A DNA stretch of 40,952 nt. Origin: Pseudorhodobacter antarcticus. Its GTDB lineage: Bacteria; Pseudomonadota; Alphaproteobacteria; Rhodobacterales; Rhodobacteraceae. Location of the stretch: positions 1-40,952 of the forward strand of contig CAMAYO010000016.1 of NCBI GenBank assembly GCA_945862465.1, written 5' to 3'. This document shows positions 8,242 to 15,344 of this stretch, piece by piece. Position numbers and translations under genes: made by a program. Below the pieces are notes generated by a model. The model searched no databases. It had not been told where the DNA came from and was given only the letters and a program-made list of their open reading frames with translations. Positions within the stretch are counted from its first letter, which is position 1, and every line of letters begins with the position of its first letter.

Positions 8242-9132
8242 TCAGTCTTTCAATTGGGCATGAAGTGCCGACAACCCCGCAAGGGTGCAAGCGGTGGCAT
8301 CCAGGCTTTCGGCCTGCAAACCTTGCAGGGCAAGGGCGCGGGCATAAAGGGCTGACAGTTTGGTGGCCCCGATCAGCTTAACACTTTGGCCCAGCCAATA
8401 GGGCTTGGCCCCCGCCAGTTCGATGCCGATTAAAAGGCCGGACAGGCGCGCGCGGGCTTGGGGCGCTGTCATGCCATGCAGCAACCCTTCGGCGCGCAGG
8501 GAAAACAGGCGGGCGGCGATGCGCTCGGGGCGGGATAGGGCGTCTGACAGGCCAGCGCCAAACTCGGCGTCATCCCAGCCTTCGGCTGTCAGTGAGTGGC
8601 GCAGGACCGATTGGGTGGAAAGAAGCGCGAACATCTCACCCGTCATGAAGGTTTGAAACGACACGACCTCTCCGGCGCTGATATGCACCCATTTGGAATG
8701 TGTGCCGGGTAGGCAAAAGACGCCGTCAAAGCCGGGGTAAAGCGCCAAAGCCCCCGCCAGTTGGGTTTCTTCGCCGCGCATGACATCGGCGGGTTTGGCT
8801 TGGGAAAGGCCCGGTGCAATGCGCACATCAAGGCGGGGGTCTTGGGTTTGCACCCGCATCAGGGCTGCGGGATCGGTGGGGGTGCAGGGCACAGAGCGAT
8901 AGCGCGCCTCGACCCAGCCTTGGCGGGCGCCCACCATGCCACAGGCCAGCACAAGGGTGCGGTTGCCAAGCCACGGGGCCACCACGTCAAGCAGGGCCGC
9001 TTCAAACTGATCAGGCTTCAGCGCCCCCATGCCCTTATCGCTAGAGCCATGGGCCAGAATGCCGTCGGTCCCCATGGCCCAAGCCCGCAGGTTTGATGTG
9101 CCCCAATCCACCGCGATCCAACTGGCCTGCAT
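8242..9132 (-). CDS. dgoK: 2-dehydro-3-deoxygalactonokinase
   Basis: 296 residues from the ATG at 9130-9132. This start has a GGGGGG ribosome site six bases upstream and leads directly into the family's opening [14 protein letters not shown]; an upstream open frame to 9252 is not needed. Further DgoK signs are the [15 protein letters not shown] segment, [10 protein letters not shown] with the phosphate-binding Thr/Ser, and [10 protein letters not shown]. It phosphorylates 2-dehydro-3-deoxygalactonate at C6 using ATP, supplying the aldolase encoded next. It is the first gene of the minus-strand run and is divergent from tpa. Confidence 0.92.
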   Translation of the reverse strand: MQASWIAVDWGTSNLRAWAMGTDGILAHGSSDKGMGALKPDQFEAALLDVVAPWLGNRTLVLACGMVGARQGWVEARYRSVPCTPTDPAALMRVQTQDPRLDVRIAPGLSQAKPADVMRGEETQLAGALALYPGFDGVFCLPGTHSKWVHISAGEVVSFQTFMTGEMFALLSTQSVLRHSLTAEGWDDAEFGAGLSDALSRPERIAARLFSLRAEGLLHGMTAPQARARLSGLLIGIELAGAKPYWLGQSVKLIGATKLSALYARALALQGLQAESLDATACTLAGLSALHAQLKD

Positions 9133-9156
9133 ATTTCCCCCCATTTGCCCCCAGTT

Positions 9157-9199
9157 TTGCGCTTTCCCAAGCGCAAGAGCAATTGCCAGTTTGGCCAAA
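9157..9199. promoter_or_regulatory. two palindromes upstream of dgoK, candidate operators
   Basis: TTGCGCTT (9157-9164) and AAGCGCAA (9169-9176) form a perfect 8+8 inverted repeat with a 4-base spacer, 24 bases before the dgoK start. A second perfect palindrome, TTTGGCCAAA, lies at 9190-9199. Both are the size and position expected for repressor sites controlling the galactoside operon. No regulator gene for them is in the window, so the binding protein is unknown. The first could also simply be an RNA hairpin in the dgoK leader. Confidence 0.4.
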
Positions 9200-9233
9200 T
9201 CCCTTCCGGCTTTTGCACAAAGCAGCAGGCTTT

Positions 9234-9266
9234 CTGGCGCTATCGCCAGCAAGGCTCTGGACCTAA
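9234..9266 (+). promoter_or_regulatory. TauR-type direct repeats upstream of tpa
   Basis: CTGGACCTAA at 9257-9266 is an exact match to the CTGGACYTAA repeat that I recall being described for TauR of Rhodobacter capsulatus. A weaker partner, CTGGCGCTAT (7 of 10), starts exactly 23 bases upstream (9234-9243). The same 23-base phasing is seen before xsc. The pair lies 106 bases before the tpa start. The weak copy overlaps a perfect inverted repeat CTGGCG/CGCCAG (9234-9249), so it may have another reading. A clear -35/-10 could not be placed. Confidence 0.65.
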
Positions 9267-9372
9267 GAGCTTGCAGGCGATGGGCAGAAGATACACCATG
9301 TCAACCACCAAGGCTTGGGTCGCGCCCTTGCCTGATTCGGGCTTAGCGCGTGGCGCTTATGAGGAGACCTTG

Positions 9373-10746
9373 ATGAACACGATGACCAATGACCTGAGCG
9401 GCGTCGTCGCTGCCGACCGCGCCCATGTGTGGCACCACCTAAGCCAGCATAAGCAATACGAAACCGTTGACCCCCGCGTGATCGTGGAAGGCAAGGGCCT
9501 GCGGGTCTGGGATGCCAAGGGCAAGGAATATATCGACGCCGTGTCAGGCGCGGTGTGGACAGTGAACGTGGGCTATGGCCGCGAAAGCATCGCCAAGGCT
9601 GTGGCGGACCAACTGGTCAAGATGAACTACTTTGCAGGCTCGAACGGCACGGTTCCCGGCGCTTTGTTTGCCGAAAAGCTGATCACCAAGATGCCGGGGT
9701 TGAGCCGTGTGTATTATTCCAACTCGGGCTCGGAAGCCAATGAGAAGGTCTATAAGATGGTGCGCCAGATCTCGCACCGTCATCACGGTGGGATGAAGAA
9801 CAAGATCCTCTACCGCGAGCGCGACTATCACGGCACCACGATTGGCACGCTCGCCACGTCGGGCCAAGCCGAACGCGCCAAGCAATACGGGCCCTATCCC
9901 GACGGCTTTGTGATGGTGCCGCACTGCTTGGAGTATCGTAAGCAATGGGATGTCGCGAACTACGGCGAGCGCGCGGCGGATGCGATTGAAGAGGTGATCC
10001 TGCGCGAAGGGGCCGATACCATCGGCTGCTTGGTGCTGGAACCTGTGACCGCTGGTGGCGGTGTGATCGTGCCACCGAAAGGCTATTGGGAGCGCGTTCA
10101 AGAGATCTGCAAGAAGTACAACATCCTGCTGCACATCGACGAAGTGGTCTGCGGTGTGGGCCGCACAGGCGTGTGGTTTGGCTATCAGAACTACGGCATC
10201 AAGCCTGACTTTGTGACGATGGCTAAGGGTGTGGCTTCGGGCTATGCAGCGATTTCTTGCACAGTGACGACCGAAGAAGTCTTTGGCATGTTCAAAGACG
10301 ATGCCGCCGATACGCTCAGCTATTTCCGCGACATCTCGACCTTTGGCGGTTGCACGGCAGGGCCTGCGGCGGCTTTGGAGAATATGCGGATTATCGAAGA
10401 CGAGAACCTGCTGGACAACACCCTGCGCATGGGGGCGCGCACGATTGCGAACCTGAACGCGCTGATGGAAAAGCACAAGGTGATCGGCGATGTGCGCGGC
10501 GCTGGCCTGTTCTGCGGGGCCGAACTGGTGGCAGACCGTGTGACCAAAGAGCCTATGGATGAAAAACGCGTCGCCGCAGTGGTGGCCGATTGCAACGCCC
10601 ATGGCGTGATCATCGGCATGACCAACCGCTCGATCCCCGGTTTGAACAACACGCTGTGCCTGTCGCCCGCGCTGATTGCTACGGCCGATGACATTGATGC
10701 GATCACCGATGCGATCGACAATGCCCTGACGCGGGTGTTCGGCTGA
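9373..10746 (+). CDS. tpa: taurine--pyruvate aminotransferase
   Basis: 457 residues, class III PLP aminotransferase. The opening HVWHHLSQHKQYE and the segment SGAVWTVNVGYGRESIA are typical of bacterial Tpa. The motifs SNSGSEANEK, ERDYHGTT, HIDEVVCGVGRTG and MAKGVASGY follow, with the Schiff-base Lys at K285. It transfers the amino group of taurine to pyruvate, giving sulfoacetaldehyde and alanine. The ATG at 9373 has GAGGAG (9361-9366) in front; the long upstream open frame from 9145 crosses the promoter and is not coding. It is followed by its regulator and by xsc, the next step. Use of 2-aminoethylphosphonate as a second substrate is conceivable given phnX downstream but is not shown. Confidence 0.93.
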   Translation: MNTMTNDLSGVVAADRAHVWHHLSQHKQYETVDPRVIVEGKGLRVWDAKGKEYIDAVSGAVWTVNVGYGRESIAKAVADQLVKMNYFAGSNGTVPGALFAEKLITKMPGLSRVYYSNSGSEANEKVYKMVRQISHRHHGGMKNKILYRERDYHGTTIGTLATSGQAERAKQYGPYPDGFVMVPHCLEYRKQWDVANYGERAADAIEEVILREGADTIGCLVLEPVTAGGGVIVPPKGYWERVQEICKKYNILLHIDEVVCGVGRTGVWFGYQNYGIKPDFVTMAKGVASGYAAISCTVTTEEVFGMFKDDAADTLSYFRDISTFGGCTAGPAAALENMRIIEDENLLDNTLRMGARTIANLNALMEKHKVIGDVRGAGLFCGAELVADRVTKEPMDEKRVAAVVADCNAHGVIIGMTNRSIPGLNNTLCLSPALIATADDIDAITDAIDNALTRVFG

Positions 10747-10754
10747 CACCAAAA

Positions 10755-10810
10755 GCGGGGGGTTCACACCCCCGCACCCGCACCAAAAAGCGGGGGTTTC
10801 ACACCCCCGC
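10755..10810 (+). repeat. tandem hairpin repeat between tpa and tauR
   Basis: Two near-identical 34-35 base units (10747-10780 and 10781-10815) each hold a perfect 7-bp hairpin, GCGGGGG/CCCCCGC, with a 7-base loop (10755-10775 and 10790-10810). Neither is followed by a T tract on the plus strand. They may weaken read-through from tpa into tauR or protect the tpa 3' end. The second unit runs directly into the dispersed element at 10819. Confidence 0.6.
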
Positions 10811-10818
10811 ACCCCCGT

Positions 10819-10841
10819 GGGATATTTGTACACATATGAAA
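10819..10841 (+). repeat. dispersed palindromic intergenic element, copy 2 core
   Basis: The core reads GGGATATTT followed by GTACACATATGAAA. It matches copy 1 (1060-1082, minus strand) at 20 of 23 positions. In both copies a C/G-rich stem lies on the GGGATATTT side. The element lies between tpa and tauR, 64 bases before the tauR start. Confidence 0.55.
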
Positions 10842-10904
10842 GGGGGGCGCGGCTGCAAGGCTGGGCCCCTTTGCTTTGAAGGGCCCTTTGGTCCGGAGGA
10901 TGTG

Positions 10905-12407
10905 ATGGCCACGATCCCGCCCGAAGCTTTTGTGCTGCCCGCAGCCGAGCGGGGCAGTTTGCAACAGCGCATAAGGCAGATGGTAACCGAAGGCGTTTTG
11001 TCGGGCCGGTTTCGGCCCGGGGCAAAGATGCCCTCATCGCGCGGCCTTGCGGCACATTTGCAAATCTCGCGGCTGACGGTGACGCTGGCCTATGCCGAAC
11101 TGGTGGCACAGGATTATTTGGCCCCGCAAGGGCGGTCGGGCTATTACATTTCCGACAACGCGCCTTTGGCCAGTGAATTGCCCGCCCAAGCTGCGCGGGC
11201 CGAGGCGGTGGAGTTTGGCCGCATAGCGGGGCGCTTCACAGGTGGGCGCGGCGTGGAACGGCCCGAGGATTGGGAGCGCTATCCCTTTCCCTTTATCTAC
11301 GGCCAAGCTGATCCCAGCCTGTTTGATCACCACAACTGGCGGCAATGTGCCGTGCGCGCCCTTGGGCGGCGCGATTTTGCCGCGATGACGGCGGATTACT
11401 ACGAACGCGACGATCCTTTGCTGATCGAACACCTGCTCCGTCATATCCTGCCTCGCCGAGGCATTGCCGCGCGTGAGGAGGAGGTGCTTTTGACCATGGG
11501 CGCGCAAAACGCCCTGTGGCTGGCCGCCGCTTGCTTGCTTGGCCCCGACCGCAGGGCTGTGATGGAAAACCCCGGCTACCCCGGTCTGCGCGCGGTTTTG
11601 GATGCATCTGGCACGCAGGTAAGCGCGGTGGATGTGGATGCCGATGGTCTGCCGCCCGACGGCATCCCCAAGGGCGTGGACGTGGTGTTCACCACCGCCA
11701 GCCACCAATGCCCAACCAATGCCACCATGCCCATAGACCGCCGCCGCGCCTTGCTAGAGGCGGCAGAGAGTGACGGCTTTGTAATTGTTGAGGATGATTA
11801 CGAGTTTGAGATGTCGTTCCTAAAGCCCGTCTCGCCCGCGCTGAAATCTTTGGATGCGGGGGGGCGGGTGGTTTATGCGGGGTCGTTTTCCAAATCGGTC
11901 TTTCCGGGGATGCGCCTTGGCTACCTTGTCGGCCCCCCCGGCTTTATCCGCGAGGCCCGCGCCCTGCGCCTGATGACGCTGCGCCATCCGCCCGGGCATA
12001 TCCAGCGCACCATGGCCTACTTCCTAAGCCTTGGGCATTATGACACGCTGATCAACCGGATGCGCGCGGCCTTTCGCAAGCGGCGTCAGGTGATGCAAGA
12101 CGCCATTGATGCCCACGGATTGACAGTGGCGGGGCAGGGCGGCTTTGGGGGATCAAGCTTTTGGATGCAAGCCCCCGTCGACACCGAAGCCTTGGCCACC
12201 CGTCTGCGCGGCGAAGGTGTCTTGATCGAACCGGGCCGCCCCTTCTTTGACCCATTGCGCGAAGATCGCACCTTTTACCGTTTGGGCTATGGGTCCATCC
12301 CGCAAACCCGCATTGCCGAAGGCATTGCCAAGATCGCCTGTGCCATCAAGGCCGAAACTGGCCTTACGGCGGGATCATCACTGGACCTAAGCGCCCACAG
12401 GCCCTAA
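10905..12407 (+). CDS. tauR: MocR-type (GntR/aminotransferase) regulator of taurine genes
   Basis: 500 residues with an N-terminal winged-helix GntR domain (about residues 15-85; SGRFRPGAKMPSSRGLA, then SRLTVTLAYAEL). A fold-type I aminotransferase-like domain fills the rest, with PLP Lys K330 in AGSFSKSVFPGMRLGY. This is the MocR architecture and the known arrangement of TauR, which activates tpa/xsc in response to taurine. The ATG at 10905 follows GGAGG at good spacing. The gene sits between tpa and xsc, and its last codons carry the direct repeats that probably control xsc. It starts 158 bases after tpa across the hairpin repeats. Activator rather than repressor action is taken from the family. 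Confidence 0.9.
   Translation: MATIPPEAFVLPAAERGSLQQRIRQMVTEGVLSGRFRPGAKMPSSRGLAAHLQISRLTVTLAYAELVAQDYLAPQGRSGYYISDNAPLASELPAQAARAEAVEFGRIAGRFTGGRGVERPEDWERYPFPFIYGQADPSLFDHHNWRQCAVRALGRRDFAAMTADYYERDDPLLIEHLLRHILPRRGIAAREEEVLLTMGAQNALWLAAACLLGPDRRAVMENPGYPGLRAVLDASGTQVSAVDVDADGLPPDGIPKGVDVVFTTASHQCPTNATMPIDRRRALLEAAESDGFVIVEDDYEFEMSFLKPVSPALKSLDAGGRVVYAGSFSKSVFPGMRLGYLVGPPGFIREARALRLMTLRHPPGHIQRTMAYFLSLGHYDTLINRMRAAFRKRRQVMQDAIDAHGLTVAGQGGFGGSSFWMQAPVDTEALATRLRGEGVLIEPGRPFFDPLREDRTFYRLGYGSIPQTRIAEGIAKIACAIKAETGLTAGSSLDLSAHRP
12358..12390 (+). promoter_or_regulatory. TauR-type direct repeats upstream of xsc, inside the tauR 3' end
   Basis: CTGGACCTAA at 12381-12390 is identical to the tpa copy. 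CTGGCCTTAC at 12358-12367 matches CTGGACYTAA at 8 of 10 positions and lies exactly 23 bases upstream, the same phasing as before tpa. Both lie within the tauR coding sequence, where they encode part of its C-terminus. The downstream copy ends 55 bases before the xsc start. Confidence 0.68.
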
Positions 12408-12410
12408 GGT
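12382..12410 (+). promoter_or_regulatory. possible sigma70-type promoter of xsc overlapping the TauR site
   Basis: TGGACC (12382-12387) and TAAGGT (12405-12410) are 17 bases apart, leaving room for a short leader before the GAAGGAG ribosome site (12431-12437). Both hexamers are poor matches, as expected for an activator-dependent promoter, so this is only a suggestion. No equivalent pair is present at the tpa site, which weakens it. Confidence 0.25.
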
Positions 12411-12445
12411 TAGAACCGACCAAACGTCTTGAAGGAGCACAACCC

Positions 12446-14221
12446 ATGCGCATGACCACCGAAGAAGCCTTTGTCAAAACCCTGCAAATCCACGGCATCG
12501 AGCATGTGTTCGGGATCATCGGGTCGGCCTTTATGCCAATCTCGGATATTTTCCCCAAGGCCGGCATCCATTTTTGGGACTGCGCGCATGAAGGCTCGGG
12601 CGGGATGATGGCCGATGGCTTCACCCGCGCGTCGGGCAAGATGTGCATGATGATTGCGCAAAACGGGCCGGGGATTACGAACTTTGTCACCGCCGTTAAA
12701 ACCGCCTATTGGAACCACACGCCCTTGTTGCTGGTGACCCCGCAAGCGGCCAACAAAACCATTGGGCAGGGCGGCTTCCAAGAGGTCGAGCAGATGGCGC
12801 TGTTCAAGGACATGGTCTGCTATCAAGAAGAGGTCCGCGACCCGACCCGTATGGCCGAAGTGCTGAACCGCGTGATCTTGAACGCCAAGCGCATGTCAGC
12901 GCCCGCGCAGATCAACGTGCCGCGCGATTACTTCACCCAAGTCATCGACATTGACCTGCCCCGCATTGTGGAATTCGAACGCCCCACGGGCGGCGATCAT
13001 GCTTTGTCGGAAGCCGCAGCCTTGCTGTCGTCGGCCAAGTTCCCCGTGATCCTCAATGGTGCTGGCGTGGTTTTGGCGGGCGGTATCGCAGCCTCGATGG
13101 CTTTGGCCGAGCGGTTGGATGCCCCCGTTTGCGTGGGCTATCAGCACAATGACGCTTTCCCCGGCAGCCACCCGCTGTTTGCCGGCCCCTTGGGCTATAA
13201 CGGCAACAAGGCGGGGATGCAGTTGATTGCCCAAGCCGATGTGGTGCTGGCCCTTGGCACGCGCCTCAACCCCTTCTCGACCTTGCCCGGCTATGGGTTG
13301 GACTATTGGCCCAAAGACGCCAAGATCATTCAGGTTGATATCAACCCCGCTCGCATTGGCCTGACCAAGAAGGTCACCGTGGGCATCATCGGTGATGCCA
13401 AGGCCGTGGCCGAAGGCATTCTGGCGCGTCTGACCAAATCGGCTGGCGATGCGGGCCGCGCAGATCGCAAGACGCTGATCAGCACGACCAAAAGCCGTTG
13501 GGCGCAAGAGCTGTCTTCGATGGACCACGAGCAAGACGATGTGGGCACCACCTGGAACCAGCGCGCCCGTGCCGCCAAGCCCGATTGGATGAGCCCGCGC
13601 ATGGCATGGCGCGCCATTCAATCCGCTTTGCCGAAAGAGGCGATTATCTCGTCCGACATTGGCAACAACTGCGCCATCGGCAATGCCTACCCCACCTTTG
13701 AAACGGGCCGTAAGTATCTGGCTCCGGGCCTGTTTGGGCCTTGTGGCTATGGCTTGCCTTCGGTCGTTGGGGCCAAGATCGCGTGTCCTGACACGCCGGT
13801 TGTGGGCTTTTCGGGCGACGGGGCCTTTGGCATTGCTGTCACCGAACTGACGGCCATTGGTCGCGGCGAATGGCCTGCTGTCACGCAGGTGGTGTTCCGC
13901 AACTACCAATGGGGCGCTGAAAAGCGCAACTCGACCCTGTGGTATGATGACAACTTTGTGGGCACAGAACTGGACGAAGGTGTTTCCTACGCGGGCATTG
14001 CCAAGGCCTGCGGTTTACAAGGTGTTGTGGCCCGCACCCAAGAAGAGCTGACCGCCGCCCTGCACAAGGCGATTGACGATCAGATGAACCATGGCAAGAC
14101 CACCTTGATCGAGGCGATGATCAACCAAGAGCTGGGCGAACCCTTCCGCCGCGATGCCATGAAGAAACCGGTTGAAGTCGCCGGGATCTCTGCCGCCGAT
14201 ATGCGCCCGCAGCTGGTGTAA
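12446..14221 (+). CDS. xsc: sulfoacetaldehyde acetyltransferase
   Basis: 591 residues, a ThDP-dependent enzyme of the expected length. The catalytic Glu E49 is in DCAHEGSGGMMADG, the diphosphate/Mg motif is SGDGAFG (GDG at 457-459) with NYQWGAEKRN behind it, and IAQNGPGITNFVTAV is typical of Xsc. It converts sulfoacetaldehyde plus phosphate into sulfite and acetyl phosphate in the cytoplasm, directly after Tpa. GAAGGAG precedes the ATG. The next gene starts two bases after the stop codon, so xsc is co-transcribed with the phosphonate-type genes. Its products are the inputs for AckA and SoeABC/TauE encoded downstream. Confidence 0.95.
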   Translation: MRMTTEEAFVKTLQIHGIEHVFGIIGSAFMPISDIFPKAGIHFWDCAHEGSGGMMADGFTRASGKMCMMIAQNGPGITNFVTAVKTAYWNHTPLLLVTPQAANKTIGQGGFQEVEQMALFKDMVCYQEEVRDPTRMAEVLNRVILNAKRMSAPAQINVPRDYFTQVIDIDLPRIVEFERPTGGDHALSEAAALLSSAKFPVILNGAGVVLAGGIAASMALAERLDAPVCVGYQHNDAFPGSHPLFAGPLGYNGNKAGMQLIAQADVVLALGTRLNPFSTLPGYGLDYWPKDAKIIQVDINPARIGLTKKVTVGIIGDAKAVAEGILARLTKSAGDAGRADRKTLISTTKSRWAQELSSMDHEQDDVGTTWNQRARAAKPDWMSPRMAWRAIQSALPKEAIISSDIGNNCAIGNAYPTFETGRKYLAPGLFGPCGYGLPSVVGAKIACPDTPVVGFSGDGAFGIAVTELTAIGRGEWPAVTQVVFRNYQWGAEKRNSTLWYDDNFVGTELDEGVSYAGIAKACGLQGVVARTQEELTAALHKAIDDQMNHGKTTLIEAMINQELGEPFRRDAMKKPVEVAGISAADMRPQLV

Positions 14222-14222
14222 G

Positions 14223-15344
14223 ATGCGCTACGACCTAGCCATTGTTGGCGCGGGCATACTGGGGCTGGGCCATGCCTTGGCCGCCTCCCGACGTGGCCTG
14301 AAGGTCGTGGTGATTGATCGTGAGACCGAGGCGGTTGGCGCCTCGGTCCGCAATTTTGGCTTTGTCACGGTGACGGGCCAGCAGCAGGGCGATTGCTACC
14401 GGCGTGCGATGCGCTCACGCGATGTGTGGGAAGAGGTTGCCCCCAAGGCGGGCATTCCGGTGGAACATCAGGGCTTGCTGGTTGTGGCCCAGCGGCCCGA
14501 GGCGATGGACTGTCTGGAAGCCTTTGCGCGCACCGAAATGGGGCAGGGGTGCCATGTGCTGACGGCCGCGCAAACCATGGCCCAGCACGGCGCTGTGCTG
14601 TCGGGCAAGCCCATTCAAGGCGCTTTGTGGTCCAGCCACGAACGCCGTGTGGAAAGCCGCTTTGCCATCCCGAAACTCGCTGCTTGGATCCAAAGCCTTG
14701 GCGTGACCTTTTTGCGCAAGACCTTGGTCAAAGAGGTGCAAAAGGGCAGGGTGCTGACAACATCGGGCGTGATCGAGGCGACACAGGTCGTGGTCTGCCC
14801 CGGCGATGATATGCTGACCCTTTACCCCGAGGTGATCGCCCGCCACCAGATCACCCGCTGCCGCTTGCATATGATGAAGGTGATGCCCGCCAAGCCGATC
14901 AAGCTGCCCGGTTCCATCATGTCAGACCAAAGTCTGGTGCGCTATTTGGGCTATGCCGAACTGCCTGAATCTGAACCCATCAAAGCGCGCCTGCGCGCCG
15001 AACAGCCGCGCACTTTGGCGGAAGGTATTCATTTGATCGTCGTGCAAGGGTCAGACGGCGGTTTGATTGTGGGCGACAGCCACCATTACGACTGGTCGCC
15101 CTCGCCCTTCCAACGGGCCGAGGTGGATGATCTGATCATGGACGAGTTGCACCAAGTGCTGAACGTGCCGGGTGCGCAAATTACCGAACGGTGGAATGGC
15201 ACTTACGCCTCTGGCCCTGAAACCATGATGCGCGAAACGATAGACGACCAAACCCGCTTGGTGATCGTTACCAGCGGCACAGGGGCCAGCACTTCCTTCG
15301 CCATCGGCGAGGAAACCATTGCAGAGATTTACGGGAGAGCGTGA
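14223..15344 (+). CDS. FAD-dependent amine oxidoreductase, phosphonate-cluster type
   Basis: 373 residues, DAO-type flavoprotein. It has an N-terminal FAD motif (IVGAGILGLGHALAASRRGLK, then VVIDRE) and a C-terminal second FAD contact (IVTSGTGASTSF). It resembles the small group of oxidoreductases (TIGR03364-like) that occur next to phosphonatase genes and are thought to deaminate aminophosphonates oxidatively. Here it is immediately followed by phnX with a TGATG overlap, so the likely product is phosphonoacetaldehyde. The amine could be 2-aminoethylphosphonate or an N-methylated form. A role on a sulfonate amine, such as N-methyltaurine, is the main alternative because xsc is just upstream. 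No transmembrane or signal segment is seen. Confidence 0.78.
   Translation: MRYDLAIVGAGILGLGHALAASRRGLKVVVIDRETEAVGASVRNFGFVTVTGQQQGDCYRRAMRSRDVWEEVAPKAGIPVEHQGLLVVAQRPEAMDCLEAFARTEMGQGCHVLTAAQTMAQHGAVLSGKPIQGALWSSHERRVESRFAIPKLAAWIQSLGVTFLRKTLVKEVQKGRVLTTSGVIEATQVVVCPGDDMLTLYPEVIARHQITRCRLHMMKVMPAKPIKLPGSIMSDQSLVRYLGYAELPESEPIKARLRAEQPRTLAEGIHLIVVQGSDGGLIVGDSHHYDWSPSPFQRAEVDDLIMDELHQVLNVPGAQITERWNGTYASGPETMMRETIDDQTRLVIVTSGTGASTSFAIGEETIAEIYGRA

Noticed and set aside
9145-9372. N-terminal extension of tpa by 76 codons.
   Set aside because: It crosses the TauR repeats, has no homologous-looking sequence, and the ATG at 9373 has a good ribosome site and the expected protein start.
10747-10815. 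Short direct repeats that might be a CRISPR or satellite array.
   Set aside because: Only two units, no spacers, and each unit is a self-complementary hairpin.
9544-11109. A 521-codon minus-strand frame covering tpa and the start of tauR.
   Set aside because: It reads antisense through the clear tpa gene and across the hairpin repeats, with no domain or ribosome site.
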